Source of the DNA: Plotosus lineatus
Taxonomy: Eukaryota > Chordata > Actinopteri > Siluriformes > Plotosidae
Assembly (NCBI GenBank): GCA_024760905.1
Contig: CM045729.1
Coordinates: 59,662,080 to 59,726,079, forward strand
Length of the DNA: 64,000 nucleotides
Direction: 5' to 3'
A model generated the notes under the pieces. That model worked only from the letters and a program-made list of their open reading frames with translations. It did no database searches and was not told the origin of the DNA. This document shows positions 1 to 11,117 of this stretch, in pieces. Position 1 is the stretch's first letter, and every line of letters begins with the position of its first letter. The translations under genes and the position numbers were made by a program.

Positions 1-403
1 ATCAGATCACCCACTCTGCTCCACCACCCAAATGTGTACATTGTACAGAAAAAACAAATCACAAAAGATTCTATGAAAAGAATTACGCTTGACATTCCAT
101 TACTTTTGGATTGCCCTTGATTTTATTCAACAATAGGATGTTTTTACTAGTTGACCCATAAAATAGTAAAATGTACATTTCTAACAAAATGTCCTAAAAC
201 TGGACACTATTTTAGGACATTTTGTTAGTTAGATAAATGCTGATGAACAACAGCATAGGCCATGCCAAACTGCACTTCAATTAATAAAGATAAACAATCT
301 GTTTAATTGTTGTTATGTATTCAGTGCTTTTATAGTTTACATTGATGTACATTTTTTAATAATATTACAAATATAACAGACATTGCATGTAATCCTCTCT
401 CCA
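1..403. other. AT-rich sequence, no gene
   Basis: No coding signal or known repeat is visible apart from the short perfect inverted repeat at 181-228, listed separately. Confidence 0.6.
181..228. repeat. 19-bp perfect inverted repeat, 10-nt loop
   Basis: Arms at 181-199 (ctaacaaaatgtcctaaaa) and 210-228 are exact reverse complements, separated by 200-209. Pairing stops at 180/229. It may be the remains of a very small foldback element; no related copy was seen elsewhere in the window. Confidence 0.9.
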
Positions 404-871
404 ACTTTCGGCTGCTCCCTTCAGGGGTCGCCACAGCAAATCATCCGCTCCACCTCACCCTGTCCTCCGCATCTTCTTTTCTGACTCCAACGACCTTCAT
501 GTCTTCCTTCACCACATCCATAAATCTCTTCTTCGGTCTTCCTCGAGGCCTTCTGCCTGGTAGTTCCAACCTCAGCATCCTACTGCCAATATACTCACTA
601 TCCCTCCTCTGTACATGTCCAAACCATCTCAATCTAGCCTCTCTGACTTTGTCTCCAAAACATCTTACGTGGGCTGTCCCTCTGATATACTCATTTCTGA
701 TCCTATCCATCCTCGTTACTCCCAGGGAGAACCTCAACATTTTCATCTCCGCTACCTCCAGCTCTGCCTCCTGCCTTTTCCTCAGCGCCACTGTTTCTAA
801 GCCATACAACATCGCTGGCCTCACCACCATCTTGTACACTTTTCCCTTCATTCTTGCTGACACTCTCCTAT
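404..871 (-). mobile_element. RTE-type LINE, 5'-truncated 3' end
   Basis: This is the 3' end of the LINE family that recurs at 27.2, 28.9, 30.2 and 36 kb. The conserved end 'actttcggctgctccc' lies at the left, and homology stops abruptly near 871. The minus strand encodes about 145 residues of the RT C-terminal region, with GKVYKMVVRPAMLYGLET, RLRWFGHVQRRDSE and the basic GRRPRGRPKKRF. One base is missing near 448 compared with the other copies ('ccgctccacc' against 'ccgcctccacc'), which shifts the frame near the C-terminus. Identity to the 27.2-kb copy is otherwise almost complete. 5' truncation is normal for target-primed reverse transcription. 'aatataacag' occurs 24-28 bases outside each end, so no clean target duplication is evident. 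Confidence 0.92.
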
Positions 872-1872
872 ATGTAACAAAATATAAAATATTCATGCAT
901 AATATAACAGTCGCATTCAAGGTGTGTTTTTTCAAGGTTTTTCAGGGGCATGCTTTTATTCACCCCATTTTTTAAAATCTGAAAAAGGCTGTCTTGTTTA
1001 GTACAACCCAGAAAACAGCAAAATGTTCCTAATTAGGTCAAATTGAATAACAGATAATTGCACCTTAATCAATTTTTAATGGGTGTTTAGAACAAAAAAA
1101 TCAATTTGGAGCTGCTTTGGACTCAATTACTCCACTTGTAAATGGATTTTTTCCTCTTTCAGTAAACAGAATAATGTTGTTGGTAATGAAGATTATGGCA
1201 AGACTAAAATTACATGTGTTTATCAGATTGACTGTCTCAGTAAACTGAAGCATTGTTACAAACAGTTGTTTCAACAGTTGTTTCAATACAGTTTAACAGA
1301 AAAACTAAAAATGCTGTTCTCAGTTTGTCCATGGAGGAATATATGCAATTGTGGAAGCTGGATGAGCCATTTTAAAGGTGGTGAGATATGAAGGAAGTTC
1401 AATTTAAGTTTTATGCTGAGTGTCACATAATATATCTAATCACATTACCTGGTCGCATTGCATGAGACGGACAGTGTTTTTTTTAAAGCTATTTATTTAT
1501 TTTTCTGGTGGCTGTAATGCAGTGTAAGCAGGAAGTGGCAGTTGGATCATCAGCTTCTTATAAGTGGGATCCACATCCTCAATGAAACCAGACATAAATT
1601 TACAGTTTCTACCATTCTTTTCTAAAACACCAACAACATCACTAATCAATCATCATGTGTAAATAAATACAATGGTTTCATTTTTATTATATGTCATCAC
1701 CTCACGATAAGCTGTTGGTAGACGGGTTATAAAGTTGTAGCTATTAGTCTAAATCATTACAAATTGACCTGTTAGAAAATTGGACTACATCCAACATTTT
1801 TAGAAGACAGCGCCTATGGGTTTGTCTGCTTTCTACTCTATTGTTTATATGGATTAAAATAATGCAAACTCA
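872..1872. other. No recognisable feature
   Basis: AT-rich unique-looking sequence. Open frames here (for example 1083-1391) have no recognised motif and are probably chance. Confidence 0.5.
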
Positions 1873-1950
1873 ACATGCAAACTCTGAGCTGGGAAGCAAT
1901 TCCAGGCCTTCTTGCTGTGAGGCTGATATACCAACCACGATGCCAACATG
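1873..1950 (-). mobile_element. V-SINE/DANA-like SINE, 5' head fragment
   Basis: Read on the minus strand this is the tRNA-derived head of a DANA/V-SINE: 'gcctcacagcaagaaggcct' followed by a degraded B box and 'gagtttgcatgttg'. The rest of the element is missing. Confidence 0.55.
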
Positions 1951-2597
1951 CCACCATGGCATTGTATAAAGGTCATCAATTAGTTGATTGCACAAGACAC
2001 TATGAGAATTCTAATTCATAATTCATAATGTTTTTCGACAACATGTGCTTGACTTATATGTGCAGTGTTGTTTTGTTACTGTTAAAAATGTCACACAAAG
2101 CCACACCCCTGTACACAGTCAACTAGCATTGGACAAGGATTGTCCACATTCATATGACTTTTCAGTACATCAGGTACTTGAAATGAAACCACAGTACATA
2201 TATGCACAGTTTGTGCAAATTAATGTGACAGTAACATCTTATGAATGTTTTTAGGTGATTATTAAAAACATTACCTGTAATTGTTAGCTGGAAAATTTCA
2301 ATTGTGATACAGTAATCCTGGAAATTACAGAGCCCCATAAAAAAAATATATAATTTTTCAACTCTCGATTAAATTTGAACTGTGTAAAAAAAAAAAAAAA
2401 GCCAATAAAATGGGAAAACAGTGATTTCTTAGTTTACTTTAACTTGTATTTAATTGCAGAATTGTACTCTAGCTATTTCGTGTTTTGTCTGCTCAACCAT
2501 TTCTTTTAATAATCATCCATTTCAGTACTTCAGGGCTGTAGCACATCTTAAAAATCATTGTTATGGGGCAGCTTTGAGTTAATAATAAGGTAAAACA
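1951..2597. other. Unique-looking sequence containing a dispersed repeat
   Basis: Apart from the unnamed repeat at 2130-2290 and an A-run near 2386-2400, nothing is recognised. Confidence 0.5.
2130..2290 (+). repeat. Unnamed dispersed repeat, copy 1
   Basis: Shares ordered blocks with 21623-21800: 'gacaaggaYtgtScacatt', then 'tgcaaattaatgtRacWgt', then 'aatgtttttagg'. Spacing between blocks differs. The family is unknown to me. Confidence 0.45.
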
Positions 2598-2905
2598 TCC
2601 ATTCTCTGAACTGCTTTATCCTAATTAGGGTCGTAGGGAGGCTAATGCCCATCGCAGACAACTCTGGGCAAGGGCAGAGTATACCCTGGACAGCTCGCCA
2701 GGCCATCACAGGGCAGAAAAATGCTGATGGCTGTGCAGCTACTCTTGACGAAAGTCAGCAATGGTTCTTTTATAGCCTCTCAGCATAGAGCGTGAGAGAC
2801 ATGGCCAGCCTTTGATAACTCAGTTAGCTCCACTGGGGGACAGTCACAACCTGTTGAGAATGGGGCTTGAACCCCCAACCTTTGGGATCAGTGATTTGAC
2901 CACCA
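2598..2905 (-). mobile_element. tRNA-derived SINE, type I (L2/V-like tail)
   Basis: On the minus strand the order is: tRNA-like head with B box 'gggttcaagcccc', the body containing 'gttatcaaaggctggccatg' and 'gaaccattgctgactttcgt', then the tail 'cctaattaggataaag' ending in 'agaatgg'. This is the same body as the type II SINEs but with a different 3' module. Its 5' end abuts a type II fragment at about 2905. Confidence 0.85.
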
Positions 2906-3135
2906 TTTACGTCGTATGCCCTTCCTGACACCACCCTTTAGCACGGGTTTAGCAAATACGCGAACGGCTATGCAGCTACTCTTTACGAAAGTCAACAATA
3001 GTTCTTTTAGATGCTTCTCACCATAGACAGTGAGAGACATGGCTGGCCTTTGATAACCCACTTAGTTGCACTGGGGGGCAGTGACAACTTTGTGCAGGGG
3101 ACTCCAACCCCCAATCTTAGGATCAGTGATACAGT
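2906..3135 (-). mobile_element. tRNA-derived SINE, type II, 3'-truncated
   Basis: Minus-strand copy with head and body and the beginning of the LINE-derived tail ('ggtgtcaggaagggcatacg'). It lacks the final 'gcgactcc...gccgaaag' segment. It lies head to tail against the type I copy at 2598-2905. Confidence 0.8.
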
Positions 3136-3329
3136 GCCAAACAACTGATTACTGTATTTCATTTAAATAGGGGATATCAACAGGTAATTGAAGCAGTACA
3201 AAAGCAGTACCCAGGACAGACTTAGTCTTCGAGGATCAAAGATACGTTGAGGGTTCTGTGGCTCTCAAGACATGCATGTGAAAATTAATGAAAGGATAAA
3301 CAAATTAATTTTTTCTACTTTGTCTTCCA

Positions 3330-3545
3330 AACCACTTGTCCTTTATAAAGAATAGCATAGAGGCTGGAGAACATCCCACCTCACTATTGGGATGGCGGTT
3401 TACACCCTGAAGAGTTCACCAGTTCATTGCAGGGCCAACACACAACCATTCACATTTACATTCACACCTAAGGGCAATATTCTTATATGCATGTCTTTGG
3501 ACTGCGGCAGGAAACTAAATCAAACCCATGCAGGCAATGCTCAAA
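3330..3545 (-). mobile_element. V-SINE/DANA-like SINE, 3' part
   Basis: Minus strand contains 'cctgcatgggtttgatttag', 'ctgccgcagtccaaagacat', 'tgtgaatggttgtgtgttgg' and 'ccctgcaatgaactggtg', the usual order of DANA/V-SINE central and 3' domains. The tRNA head is absent. Confidence 0.7.
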
Positions 3546-3641
3546 AACATTTGTTTGCTGCTGTTTTTTTTTTTTTACATTCTCTTATTATTATATTCTT
3601 ATTATATTATTAATTATTATTATATAATTCTGTTTGTCATA

Positions 3642-3985
3642 ATAATCTTCTTCTTTTCCTTTCGGCTTTTTTTCTTTTTCAGGGGTCACCACAGCGAATC
3701 GTCCGATTCGCATGTTTGATTTGGCATAGGTTTTACATCGGATCCCTTCCTGACACAACCCTTTAGTAAGGGGCTAAAACATGCTGACAGCTGTGCAGCT
3801 ACTCTTTACGAAAGTCAGCAATGGTTCTTTTACATGAACCTCTCACCATAGACAGTGAGAGACATGGCTGGCCTTTGATATCTGCACTGGGGAACAGTGA
3901 CAACCCTGTGGAGAGTGGGACTCGAACCTCCAACTTTAGGATCAGCAATCTAGCGCCCTTTACCATCAGGTCACCACTGCCCTTT
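3642..3985 (-). mobile_element. tRNA-derived SINE, type II, near full length
   Basis: Minus strand starts with 'gggcagtggtgacctgatgg', has B box 'gaggttcgagtcccac', the shared body, then 'ggaagggatccgatgtaaaa' and the LINE-like end 'gtggtgacccctgaaaaag ... gccgaaaggaaaagaagaag'. The 3' flank (3612-3650) matches the 3' flank of the copy at 43275, as discussed in the findings. Confidence 0.9.
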
Positions 3986-4356
3986 TTTTATTCTATTATA
4001 TATTTTAATATACAGTCGGCCCCATCCTTACGAAATTAATCCATTCCAGAGCCTTTTTCATAACGTGGAGGTTTTGTAAGTAGAGGCGTATTTTACATGT
4101 AAAACGCCTGATTCGTTCCAAGGCTCCCAAGACTACCCCATAAACCCTTTAAAAATGATAAAAATACACAAATTTTGTATGAAATATGCATGAAATATGT
4201 GTTAAAAGTAAAAGAAAATTACTTATTAAACCATTTAAACATTTTATTAACATATTAAACCATTTTATTAACAAATTTATTAATTAAACCATTATTAAAC
4301 ATTTTTATTAACTCACATACACACACAACACTGTCTCTCTATCGCTCTCTCTCTTT

Positions 4357-4358
<2 letters not shown>

Positions 4359-4414
<56 letters not shown>
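4359..4414. repeat. (CA)n microsatellite
   Basis: Uninterrupted CA run of about 56 bases, preceded by CT-rich sequence. Confidence 0.97.
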
Positions 4415-4417
<3 letters not shown>

Positions 4418-4608
4418 TACACATGGCGCTGTTCCCTGAATGCGGGCTCCGCCCACACTCAGGAGGCCAGAGCATTTTAAGACGGGGCATTCAAAGCGCA
4501 TTCCATGCTTGACAGATTGGAGGTCCAAACTCAACTTTAACTTGATTCCTTGAGGCATCGGAGGTCCAGATGAGCCTCTTTTCATCTCTGACTGACTCTG
4601 GAGGCAGT

Positions 4609-4716
4609 CTCTCTCTCTCTCTCTCACACACACACGCGCGCGTGCATGCGCACACACACACACACACACACTCTCTCTCTCTCACACACACACACTCACA
4701 CAGACACACACACAAA
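4609..4716. repeat. Compound (CT)n/(CA)n microsatellite
   Basis: Alternating CT and CA runs inside the Tigger-like element. Confidence 0.95.
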
Positions 4717-5278
4717 ACTCTGTCTCTATGGTGTGTTTTGTCGAATGCGGGCTCCGCCCACACGCAGAGTGCAGCTGACGGAACAATTCTGTTTAAATGT
4801 TTAAATGGCCGGGATGTTGTATTTAAAGCAGAATTACAGTACCTGTTTGAAAGATCAGGGGTCCTGAGTTAATATTAACTTGCTTCCTTGAGGTCTTGTT
4901 CCACGGAGCACTGTGCTCATGCTTCAATATCGTGCCGAAATAATCGCCTCCGTCACTGTATTTCCCTTTAAGATCTCCTTCTGCTTCAATATCGTCCTGA
5001 TTGTAGAGGGGTTTCGGCGATAATGAAATATAACGCTGCAATGATCTCAAAACAAGCAACAGTCCTGTTCAACTCTTCTTCACGTGTGTGACAAACAAGC
5101 TTTATGGGTGCAGTACTATGGAGATTCAGTTCCCTCCTGGCCAATGGGAGGCCAGCCGGGCGGGATGTTGGGAGACAGCCAATGAGAGAGCAACTTGCTA
5201 GACGAAAACTTAGCAAAATGTTTTTCGTAACCCGGAGTTGTCGTACCCAGGGGGTTTCGTAAGTAAGGGCCGACTGTA

Positions 5279-6132
5279 TACAGTACTGTATTAAAATGAT
5301 ATACCATATTCAGTCACATCCAGTGTGAATCTCCTGTTTCTCAATACAGCATATCTTTGTAAAAACAAAAGCTTAGAACACAAGCGATTACATTTAATAT
5401 ATGATTCTTGGAATTGCAGGTGATTTGGACATTAATTAAGTCTATTTATGGTTGAGATATGGAAATTGATTGGGAAAGGGTGTACACGTGTGTGCCGTCT
5501 ATTATGTCTATAATATTATAATGAGCACAACAGAATAAAATCCCTTGAGTGGAAACTGTTTATTTCCAAGATAGGGGGAATATAATATATTGTCCCGGCC
5601 AGTAGATTTATGTTCTCCAGGACTCACGGAGGGAGAAAGCAGTTAGTACTTAAACATCTGGTGGTAGCTGGTTGGATTATTGGATATGGGTTGGCAGTGC
5701 CAGCTCAAGATTTTGAAGAGCTCAGTTAGAAACGCACTAGGTAGCCAAAACCATCTCCCCCATTTTCTCTGTAATTTAGTTGTATCCATATCCGACTCAT
5801 CAGGTATTGCCTTTCCTGTCACATGACCACCACAGATCAGGGAGTGTTAAAAACATATAAATGCATCCACCGTGACATGCAATGCTGGCCACGTGCCACT
5901 TTTCAAACTGCGGCATCATGTGTTTTTGGCGGCTGCCCAACACACTTGGAGGGAAAGCGCTAGCCACCCTCTCGTATGAATGAGCTCACAGACGATCGCT
6001 GTGAGTGACAGTAAATAACAGGGAAGTGAGTGTATGTCGTCCCTCTCTCCCATGAGAGCTTGGCCAATTAGTCCCCATGGACTCCTGGCCAAAGACATGT
6101 GACATTAAACAAGAACATATGATATCAGGGTT
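5279..6132. other. No recognisable feature
   Basis: Unique-looking sequence; no repeat terminus, tRNA or protein motif was recognised. Confidence 0.5.
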
Positions 6133-6143
6133 AATAGTCACGC

Positions 6144-6469
6144 AAGGGCAGTGGTAGAAAGGTGCTGGATCACTGATCCCAAGGTTGCGGGTTCAAACTC
6201 CACTCTCAATGGGTTGTCACTGTCCCCCCCAGTGCAGCTAAGCAGCGTGTTATCAAAGGCCGACCATGTCTTTCACTGTCTATGATGTGAGGCATGTAAA
6301 AGAACCATTGCTGACTTTCGAAAAGAGTAGCTGTATGTCAGTGTGTGTCTGTCCGTCGATAGACTGGCGAGCTGTCTAGGGTGTACTCTGCCATTGCCCA
6401 GAGTTGGCTGAGATGGGTGCCAGCCTCCCTGTGACCCTAATTAGGATTAAGCGATTCAGAGAATGAATG
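6144..6469 (+). mobile_element. tRNA-derived SINE, type I, full length
   Basis: Begins 'aagggcagtggtagaaaggt', B box 'gggttcaaactccac', shared body, then 'gtgtactctgccattgccca', 'gatgggtgccagcctccc' and 'ctaattaggattaagcgatt', ending in GAAT repeats. Flanked by an 11-bp duplication with one mismatch: aatagtcacgc (6133-6143) and aatagtcatgc (6470-6480). Confidence 0.9.
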
Positions 6470-6480
6470 AATAGTCATGC

Positions 6481-7084
6481 TTCTTGTCGATGCGCCACTC
6501 AGGAGCAGCCGAATCCATCTTATGTTTGAGGGTTTCAATGATGTGTTCTGTCCTAAGTGCATGAGCTGTGACTTTGAGTAAATATGGCATTGTACTAGTC
6601 TATCAATTATTAAATGAGCCAAAGTTTTAACTGACCATAAATTCTCAAGTGACTTCTTTTGCATGATGCATATGAAAATAAATATTGAAAAAAGTTTAAA
6701 TTGTTCAAAAAAAGCTGACGCATTATTGATCAGAACAACCGAATGTATTTTCAAGAGTTGTAGTGATTTTGCAGAATCATTTCAGCACCAATTCGTGCAT
6801 TAGAATGCTCTTTTGTGTTTATTGATTTTGTACCTAGCTAAGACCAAATTCCAGAAAATATTGTTGAATGCCAGAAAAGTGTGTAAGCGAGAATAAAGCC
6901 TTATGTTGATTTTGTCTCAAAGCGTTGCTGACTTCTGTGGGTTTATTCATCTCTGTGATTATGGGATGGCCATATACACAGTGGAAATGTGTATTGTGTT
7001 TTTCTGTGAGAACTTTTAATAGTAGTAGAACCTAGTAGTAGGTATTGCAAATCGTTCTGACGAGAGGAAAGAGAAAATCCAATA
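6481..7084. other. No recognisable feature
   Basis: Nothing recognised on either strand. Confidence 0.5.
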
Positions 7085-7240
7085 TCTTTATTAATAAAGC
7101 ACTTCAAAAACGCCGGTTGATACAAAGTGCTGTACAGTGGACTAAAACATAACAACAATTGAATGCATATAAAGCCAATAGATATATTGATGCAGAAATA
7201 AGAAAAACATGACATCAAAATAGACAAAAACCTCAGGAGG
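7085..7240 (-). mobile_element. Possible retroelement 3'-end fragment
   Basis: On the minus strand 'tacagcactttgtatcaacc', then 'gaagtgctttattaataaag', resembles 3' ends common among teleost retroelement copies. The family was not determined. Confidence 0.3.
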
Positions 7241-7297
7241 TCCCAAAGGCCAGGGAGAAGAAATGTGCTTTCATTTATTTTATCACCTGGAGTCTAC

Positions 7298-7358
7298 TAA
7301 GGTGGGCGCCAGCCTCCCCGTGACCCTAATTAGGATTAAGCAGTTCAGAAAATGAAAT
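7298..7358 (+). mobile_element. V-SINE/L2-like tail fragment
   Basis: Matches only the end of type I SINEs: 'gtgggcgccagcctccccgt', 'cctaattaggattaagcag', then 'cagaaaatgaaatga'. Confidence 0.7.
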
Positions 7359-8344
7359 GACTCATTTGGCCCTGTGTTCAAAAATTATGAAAAAGATTGG
7401 TTTTGATGAAATGTTTAAAATGGCAATATTTTGTTCCAAATTTAATATGTACACGTTAAAAAAGAAAAAAAAAAAACAGCAGAATACATATAAATGCCCA
7501 GTCTCTCGTCTGTGAAGGATGTATACAATTCCTAGAAGGTCTTTCTCATCATAAATGAAAATGAAAGCTCAGTATAGTGAATCTAATGGCACATTGCCCA
7601 CTGATGGGACCACTAACCACCTTAATGAGGTTCAGGAGTCATGCTCTAGCTTCAGGGCACTCCTCTACCCAAGCTAACATATTGTCTCACTCAACTCATC
7701 CTTATAAGTGATTTTTTGGTTGGAAACTAGGCCTGATATATTATTGCACAATGCAATTTTGCAGTCTTTGATTATTTACTCTGTTTTCTGGACACACTGT
7801 CATGCACATGTGGAGCAATTTCTGAGACTCTATGGGGAAATAGTCTCCCATTATCTTTAATGTTCCATAAAAAAGCCACCTGTCCTCCTAGTTCCTCCTT
7901 TTTGATCTGGGTGGGTACACTGAAGAGCACTGTGGTCCTACACTCCCAGTGAGCTTTCTCGGGGCATGACCTTATTCCTTGTGACATTTCACACCATTAA
8001 TCTCTGGATGTAGGGTGATGAAGTGCCTTTCCAAACTGCACTAAGGCTGTGAAACACCACTTCCAGGAGAGTGTTACTAACCTTAGTTGTGAGTGACTTA
8101 CCTTAACCAAGAGGTGGCAGTGATCTAATTGCTTCAACTTGTAGAAGAACTGGCTGGATGTTTTTTTTTTTTTTTTTTTTCTATGTATAGCACTATGTAT
8201 GTAGTATTCAAGTGTATTCACAGTTTACACGTTTGATAAATGTGATTAGGGTTACATGTTTATGCACTTAAATTATAAAAGTCTAGTATTTCATGTGAGT
8301 GATTTAATTTTTCATGCAAAGGAATTGCTATTTCCATCGCAGTA
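7359..8344. other. No recognisable feature
   Basis: Unique-looking, with a T-run near 8161-8180. No gene evidence. Confidence 0.5.
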
Positions 8345-9386
8345 CTGACGCTCCCCAACTTACATCCATTTGTTTTAGGTTTTTTTCGATTTTACGTATT
8401 TTTTTTTCTCAAAAAAAAAGGCAAATTTTGAGTTTAGCATGCTCTCTGTAGTACGAGACATACCTACGTAGTACGCTGACGTAATGATGTCATGACGCTG
8501 CGTCCATTGTTTACAAACGACAGTCTGAGCATGCCCCTCCTTCAGTTCAGTGCATGTTACCCTTGTGTTAAGACGTCGTCTCTGTGACTTTGGGTTTACA
8601 CTAAGCAAATATGGTTGGTCAGAAGCATAAGCCTACGAGCATGGGTGCAAGTTTTCCGGCATATGCCGGAATTTCCGGTTTTTCCAAGACTGAAATAATT
8701 ATCTGCTTGGATTGGCGCAATCTACCATGCATACTCAGTTAAGCAAAGAGTTGTAAAATGAATGAAAACCCGTATCCAGAAAAGAAAGAGAACTCTCTGC
8801 TCTGCAGGCTGAGTACTAAACAAGTATTCAATGGCGCCCTTGCTCACTTGAAAGACCCGAAGTCCAGATAACCCGCGCTTTGTCTCAAGCACAAGCAAGT
8901 GAACTACAGTACTTTTGGTGGAGCGCCTCACATATTGTAAGCGTTGATTGGCTGTTTTAAGCTTCATGTAAAGTGACTCGGCTCAGCTTCATGTAAAGTG
9001 ACCATTCGTCGACCATCAGAACCATTTACAAGCAGAAAGATCGCATCAGAGAGAATGTTAAAGGTTATACTAGTATTTGATACTGTATTTGATATTTGAT
9101 GAGTGAATTTGATTAAAATTTATCTATTTGAAATTATTTTGCTTGAATTTAATTTATTTGAAATTAATGTTGATATTATTTGATATATTTTATATTATTT
9201 TACAATGTTATGTTTATAATAATTGATTTAGGGGTGTTTTATGAGATACGGTAATGGTATTTATGGCTGTATTTTCCAGTATGAACGTCATGAGTCACTG
9301 AAACAGACAGTAACAACTTACGTTTTTTTTTCACCTTGCGTTTGGCCGTCCGGAACTGAACTAAAACGTAAGTTGGGGAGTGTCTG
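8345..9386 (+). mobile_element. MITE A copy (Tigger/pogo-like)
   Basis: Ends 'ctgacgctccccaacttac' and 'aagttggggagtgtctg' with flanking TA. Contains 'atggttggtcagaagcataa', the start of the fossil open frame that is best preserved at 33373, and 'tttacaagcagaaagatcgc' from its end. The 3' part is an AT-rich block rich in 'tttgatatttgatgagtg' and 'gaaattatt'. Related copies are at 26292, 33089, 44826 and 58607. Confidence 0.85.
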
Positions 9387-9448
9387 TATTGTAAATTAAA
9401 AATATTAGATGTTTCTGATATTATGCTTGCTACATGCATACACATATG

Positions 9449-9481
9449 CACACACACACACACACATGTACACAAACACGG

Positions 9482-9527
<46 letters not shown>

Positions 9528-9528
9528 G
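9449..9528. repeat. Compound (CA)n/(TA)n microsatellite
   Basis: Interrupted CA runs passing into a TA run; it abuts the Tigger-like element starting near 9544. Confidence 0.95.
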
Positions 9529-9831
9529 TCATATAGTCATATATAGTCATCCCTTGAATATCGCGGATAATGTAGACCAGACCTGGCCGCGATATTTGAA
9601 AAACCGCGAAGTAGGAACGCCCCACCCCCCCCACCCATTTCTACCATGTTGTCTCATGTTTTTGCGTCTATACAATATCAAATGTATATTAAACGTTACA
9701 CAGTTTATGCATATGTAAATAATGTAATGTATTAATATTTAAATAGAATTTATATATAAATACTTTAAGTACTGTACTCACCTCTGACAATAGCTCTTCT
9801 CCACTGTGCAGGATGTTCACAAACACTATAC

Positions 9832-9890
9832 AGTCTTCTTCTCCTTTCGGCTTTTTCCCTTCCTCGGGAGTCGCCACAGATCACAAAATC
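9832..9890 (-). mobile_element. Type II SINE or RTE 3' tail, severely 5'-truncated
   Basis: Minus strand 'gtggcgactcccgaggaagg' then 'gccgaaaggagaagaagac' is the 3' end only, about 55 bp, lying inside the Tigger-like MITE. Confidence 0.7.
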
Positions 9891-9897
9891 ACAAAAT

Positions 9898-10008
9898 ATC
9901 GCGTCTAAGACAATCAGCTTGCGAGATTGAGTTGAGTGGGCGGGAGGCAACAGCATCACCCGTCTAAGCCAATCAGCTTACGAGATTGAGTTGAGTGGGC
10001 GGTCTCTG
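9898..10008. repeat. Tandem duplication inside the MITE
   Basis: The block 'cgtctaagMcaatcagctt' followed by 'cgagattgagttgagtgggc' occurs twice in direct orientation (near 9902 and 9960). Confidence 0.85.
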
Positions 10009-10156
10009 CCTGAACTGGGGAGGAGGGGCACTTCAGTCTGTCGTTTGGAAACAATGGACGCAGCCCGCCTTGGGTCTCTGCCTTCCGTTTTTTTTATTAA
10101 AATACCGCGATGTACCAAGACCGCGGTGCTCAAATCGCGAAGTGGCAAGGGATGAC

Positions 10157-10218
<62 letters not shown>

Positions 10219-10219
10219 T
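10157..10219. repeat. (TG)n/(TA)n/(CA)n microsatellite
   Basis: Compound dinucleotide array filling the gap between two Tigger-like elements. Confidence 0.95.
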
Positions 10220-10220
10220 A

Positions 10221-10717
10221 CAGGGATCCCTCACTGTCCGTGGTTTATTGGGACCGTGACCTACACACGACCATCGAAATCCGCGAAGTAGGATCACCCC
10301 CCCCCCGACTGATGTATACGTACATGTATATAATGTCAATAAATACATATTCAATGCTATAAATGCTTATGATAACAATTAAACATTAAAAAATAACATA
10401 TGTAAATAAAATAGAAATACACACTCATACAGATGGTATTGCATGAGAAGACGACGACATACATACGCACGCACAGACATGCACGCACACAGGTGCAACA
10501 ATGTAACTACTTTTGATGGGAGATTTTGGGTTGTTTGTTGTTTTTGGTTGGTGTAGGGGTCTTTTTTGCATAATTGGCCTTGTTTTTGTGGCATTTTCCT
10601 TAACTTTTCCCCTATTCTTCCTTAATTTCCATATTTTTTTAATTCGATGAATATTTATTCAAATAAAAAACAAAACGCGATGCACTGAAGCCGCATGAAT
10701 TGAAGCGCAAAGTAGTA
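10221..10717 (+). mobile_element. MITE B copy (Tigger/pogo-like), right end lost
   Basis: Left end 'cagggatccctcactgtccg' preceded by TA. The interior 'gtggcattttccttaacttt' and 'gcgatgcactgaagccgcat' match the copies at 15496, 19880, 47538 and 60415. The expected right end 'gcgagggatccctg' is replaced after 'gcgcaaagtag'. Confidence 0.8.
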
Positions 10718-11117
10718 TGTATGTTTATTCAAGCAATGTCAAAATTGTTTAATTTATGCTTTTCTAGATGGTGGAGTATGTAAAATCAAATTATAGCATA
10801 TTTGTGTAAAATTTAGGGAACATCAAGCCGTCTCTGAAGGCATATGAAGCCAAGCGAGTGACTATTACAGAAAAGGCCCAGTTCTCCAATCAGGCCTGGC
10901 ATATCATAGCCTGTAATAACATTTTATGGATCTGTTGATGGACAGACCGAGACAATCTTTACATGCTGAGCTGCTTACCACTGTGGGAGCAAACTGAATT
11001 AATGTGCTTCCTGCATGTGGTGTTCATTATGACCTCGGGCTAGAATCAACCACTCTGCTGTGAATCTTGGTGATATTCTACTGATGAATAGTGAAATCGA
11101 TGTAGCTAGGAGAATGC

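Larger units (their letters stand above)
4013..5276. mobile_element. Tigger/pogo-like DNA transposon, non-autonomous
   Basis: Terminal inverted repeats 'cagtcggccccatccttacg' and, inverted, 'ttcgtaagtaagggccgactg', flanked by TA on both sides (4011-4012, 5277-5278). Length is 1264 bp. The TIR style and TA duplication fit Tc1/mariner, Tigger/pogo group. The interior holds two microsatellites and a repeated 'gaatgcgggctccgcccaca' (near 4438 and 4744). No transposase domain was recognised. Confidence 0.8.
9544..10158. mobile_element. Tigger/pogo-like MITE (third TIR type)
   Basis: Ends 'tagtcatcccttgaatatcg' and 'gcaagggatgactg' are inverted repeats, with one mutated terminal base on the left. 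Subterminal 'cgcgatatttgaaaaaccgc' and 'aaataccgcgatgtaccaag' are typical of this class. Contains a SINE tail scrap and a tandem duplication. Not the same family as MITE A or B. Confidence 0.75.

Noticed and set aside
361..910. 'aatataacag' on both sides of the first LINE fragment as a target duplication
   Set aside because: The copies lie 24-28 bases away from the element ends rather than next to them, so this is more likely coincidence.
3528..3719. Phe/Tyr-rich open frame
   Set aside because: Arises from T-runs and the SINE tail on the opposite strand.
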